Source: an uncultured bacterium
Lineage (GTDB): Bacteria; Bacteroidota; Bacteroidia; Bacteroidales; Bacteroidaceae
Length of the DNA: 8,507 nucleotides
Reading direction: 5' to 3'
NCBI GenBank assembly: GCA_945788485.1
Contig: CALZMB010000094.1
Location: 1 to 8,507 of the forward strand
Below, piece by piece: positions 7,198-8,507 of the stretch (the stretch's first letter is position 1; each line of letters starts with the position of its first letter). Under the pieces are notes generated by a model, which was not told the DNA's origin, made no database searches, and was given only the letters and a program-made list of their open reading frames with translations. The position numbers and the translations under genes are program-made.

Positions 7198-7936
7198 AGT
7201 TGATGATATACTGTATCTCGGGTGTCACCTCAAGGTTTTCCTTGATCATCTCGACGCCTTCTTTCAGAATACCTTTAGAGTATAGCAACCGATAGGCTTC
7301 TCTGATGTTTGTGATGGTTTCGTTTGAGAATCCTCTTCTCCTCAACCCTACCAGGTTCAGTCCTGCGAAGCGTATCGGCTCCTTTCCGCATATCACGTAT
7401 GGAGGGATGTCCTGACTTGTGCGGCTTCCGCCTTGCACCATGACATATCCGCCGATGTGGCAGAACTGGTGAATGAGCACCTCTGCGGAAATGATGGCAC
7501 AGTCGTCAACAACCACTTCCCCGGCGAATTTTGTTGAATTGCCTATGATACAGTTGCTGCCGATGACGCAGTCGTGTGCCACATGCATGTTCTCCATCAG
7601 CAGGTTGTTAGAACCTACGATGGTGGTGCCTTTGCTTGCAGTGCCTCGTGAGATGGTTACATTCTCGCGTATCGAGTTGTTGTCTCCGATGATGCAGGTC
7701 GTCTCCTCTCCGCGGTATTTCAGGTCTTGTGGCTTCGTTGAGATACTTGTGCCCGGAAATATCTCGTTTCCTGACCCCATTCTTGTACCTTGGTTCAGCG
7801 TGACGGAATTCTGCATCACATTGTTGTCGCCTATGACAACGTCGGCGTCGATATAGCAGAAAGGACCGATAATGTTGTTGTCTCCCAATTTGGCATCCGG
7901 GTGGACGTATGCCATCGGACTGATAGTGTTTGCCAT
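7163..7936 (-). CDS. lpxA: Acyl-ACP:UDP-N-acetylglucosamine O-acyltransferase
   Basis: LpxA catalyses the first step of lipid A synthesis, moving a (3R)-hydroxyacyl chain from acyl carrier protein to the 3-OH of UDP-GlcNAc in the cytoplasm. The 257-residue protein is normal length. Its first roughly 190 residues are the left-handed beta-helix of hexapeptide repeats (IGDNN, VIGSNCIIG and similar). The helical C-terminal domain includes GLRRRGFSNETI and ends in the family-typical RGIIR. The catalytic base is H121 in HVAHDC, matching E. coli H125, and the conserved VLIHQFC segment provides H156 (E. coli H160). By the same offset, G169 matches E. coli G173, the residue that sets acyl-chain length, so a long chain fits. 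E140 replaces E. coli H144. The ATG at 7936 has an A-rich leader. The gene follows lpxC/fabZ by 69 nt with a palindrome in between. Confidence 0.96.
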   Translation of the reverse strand: MANTISPMAYVHPDAKLGDNNIIGPFCYIDADVVIGDNNVMQNSVTLNQGTRMGSGNEIFPGTSISTKPQDLKYRGEETTCIIGDNNSIRENVTISRGTASKGTTIVGSNNLLMENMHVAHDCVIGSNCIIGNSTKFAGEVVVDDCAIISAEVLIHQFCHIGGYVMVQGGSRTSQDIPPYVICGKEPIRFAGLNLVGLRRRGFSNETITNIREAYRLLYSKGILKEGVEMIKENLEVTPEIQYIINFVETSQRGIIR

Positions 7937-7963
7937 ATTTTTGTGTATGTTAATGTCTCCTGT

Positions 7964-7982
7964 CCATTACAGTCTGTAATGG
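7964..7982. repeat. Perfect 9-bp palindrome between lpxC/fabZ and lpxA
   Basis: CCATTACAG and CTGTAATGG are exact reverse complements separated by a single T, forming a 19-nt dyad in the 69-nt gap. Its near edge is 27 nt upstream of the lpxA ATG. As RNA it could fold into an 8-bp stem with a 3-nt loop; as DNA it resembles an operator for a dimeric regulator. No run of T follows on the minus strand, so it does not look like an intrinsic terminator. On the minus strand a GGAG lies just after the palindrome (7960-7957), about 20 nt before the ATG, too far for normal Shine-Dalgarno use. Function is unknown. Confidence 0.75.
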
Positions 7983-8005
7983 CAATCAGGATGTTGGGGT
8001 GAGTT

Positions 8006-8507
8006 TTATTTGTTCTTTACGATCTGTGCTGTGAATGTTGCTTCGCTGACCACCTTGTCTCCTACGAACATGTAGCCCTTCATTGACGAGATGCCATGTC
8101 TGACAGGTGCAAGCAACTCAACTCTGAACAACAGAGTATCGCCCGGCACGACTTTCTGTTTGAATTTCACATCATTGATGGCGAGGAAATAGGTTGACCA
8201 TTTCTCTGGCTCTTCAAGTGTGTTGAGAATCAGCAGGCCGCCACATTGTGCCATAGCCTCAATCTGCAGAACGCCTGGCATGACTGGTTCTTGCGGGAAA
8301 TGGCCTTGGAAGAACGGCTCGTTTGACGTGATGTTCTTTATGCCTACGATGGATGTCGGACCGAGTTCTATCACTTTGTCAACCAGCTGCATAGGGTATC
8401 TGTGTGGAAGCAGTTCTCTGATGCGGTTGACATCCATGATGGCTTCTTGGTTAGGGTCATAGATAGGAGCCTGCACCTCATGCTTCTTTATCTCTTTGCG
8501 CATGAGA
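8006..8507 (-). CDS. lpxC/fabZ: Bifunctional LpxC/FabZ, C-terminal FabZ part (cut by window edge)
   Basis: What is visible is a (3R)-hydroxyacyl-ACP dehydratase of the hot-dog fold, which removes water from hydroxyacyl-ACP in fatty-acid elongation. Counting from the first visible Met (8503), LLPHRYPMQLVDKV (31-44) is the FabZ signature and FFQGHFPQEPVMPGVLQIEAMAQ (64-86) holds the catalytic pair H68 and E82. The protein ends in IVKNK. FabZ alone starts just before the LLPHRYP motif; here about 22 extra residues precede it (RKEIKKHEVQAPIYDPNQE), which I recall as the linker of the Bacteroidota LpxC-FabZ fusion. The frame stays open to the edge (8504-8506 is CTC, Leu), so the Met at 8503 is probably internal and the LpxC deacetylase domain lies beyond the window. 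The fusion is inferred; a stand-alone FabZ starting at 8503 is the alternative. lpxA follows 69 nt downstream, coupling both enzymes to lipid A synthesis. Confidence 0.9.
   Translation of the reverse strand, partial: LMRKEIKKHEVQAPIYDPNQEAIMDVNRIRELLPHRYPMQLVDKVIELGPTSIVGIKNITSNEPFFQGHFPQEPVMPGVLQIEAMAQCGGLLILNTLEEPEKWSTYFLAINDVKFKQKVVPGDTLLFRVELLAPVRHGISSMKGYMFVGDKVVSEATFTAQIVKNK

Noticed and set aside
7964..7982. Palindrome as an intrinsic terminator
   Set aside because: Neither strand has a T-tract after the stem, and the downstream gene lpxA belongs to the same pathway and shows no promoter of its own.

Overview
The window looks like chromosomal core DNA of a Bacteroidota, most likely order Bacteroidales and plausibly a Prevotella-type organism. 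Four observations support this. A FabZ domain carries the N-terminal linker of the LpxC-FabZ fusion that is typical of Bacteroidota. One intergenic promoter fits the Bacteroidota pattern (TTG, then TAnnTTTG). The gene starts lack Shine-Dalgarno sequences and often have A-rich leaders. An ExbB carries a cleavable-looking signal peptide. The exact genus is inference.

All genes lie on the minus strand, so transcription runs from the right edge to the left. In transcription order they are: the C-terminal part of lpxC/fabZ (8507-8006, cut by the window edge), lpxA (7936-7163), miaA (7197-6250, overlapping lpxA), a class A penicillin-binding protein (6209-3753), a PIF1-like helicase with a C-terminal TPR region (3698-1893), exbB (1831-1106), a small three-helix membrane protein (1093-629) and exbD (610-71). 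The left edge, 1-72, is a tandem array of an 8/16-nt repeat that runs into the exbD stop codon. Gaps between genes are 12 to 69 nt. No gene-free stretch exceeds 300 nt, and I see no tRNA, rRNA, mobile element or CRISPR array.

Functionally, most of the window is cell-envelope biogenesis. LpxC/FabZ and LpxA start lipid A synthesis, with FabZ also serving fatty-acid elongation. PBP1A polymerises and cross-links peptidoglycan. ExbB, the unnamed membrane protein and ExbD form an energy-transducing inner-membrane module of the TonB type. MiaA (tRNA modification) and the helicase are housekeeping genes embedded in the run. The only convincing promoter I see drives PBP1A from within the 3' end of miaA, so the run is probably split there into lpxC/fabZ-lpxA-miaA and PBP1A-helicase, with exbB onward either read through or served by a promoter I cannot recognise.

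I do not see a clearly new biological system. The items most worth a second look are the repeat array with minus-strand stops in all three frames, the perfect palindrome between lpxC/fabZ and lpxA, the uncharacterised membrane protein between exbB and exbD, and the helicase-TPR fusion.
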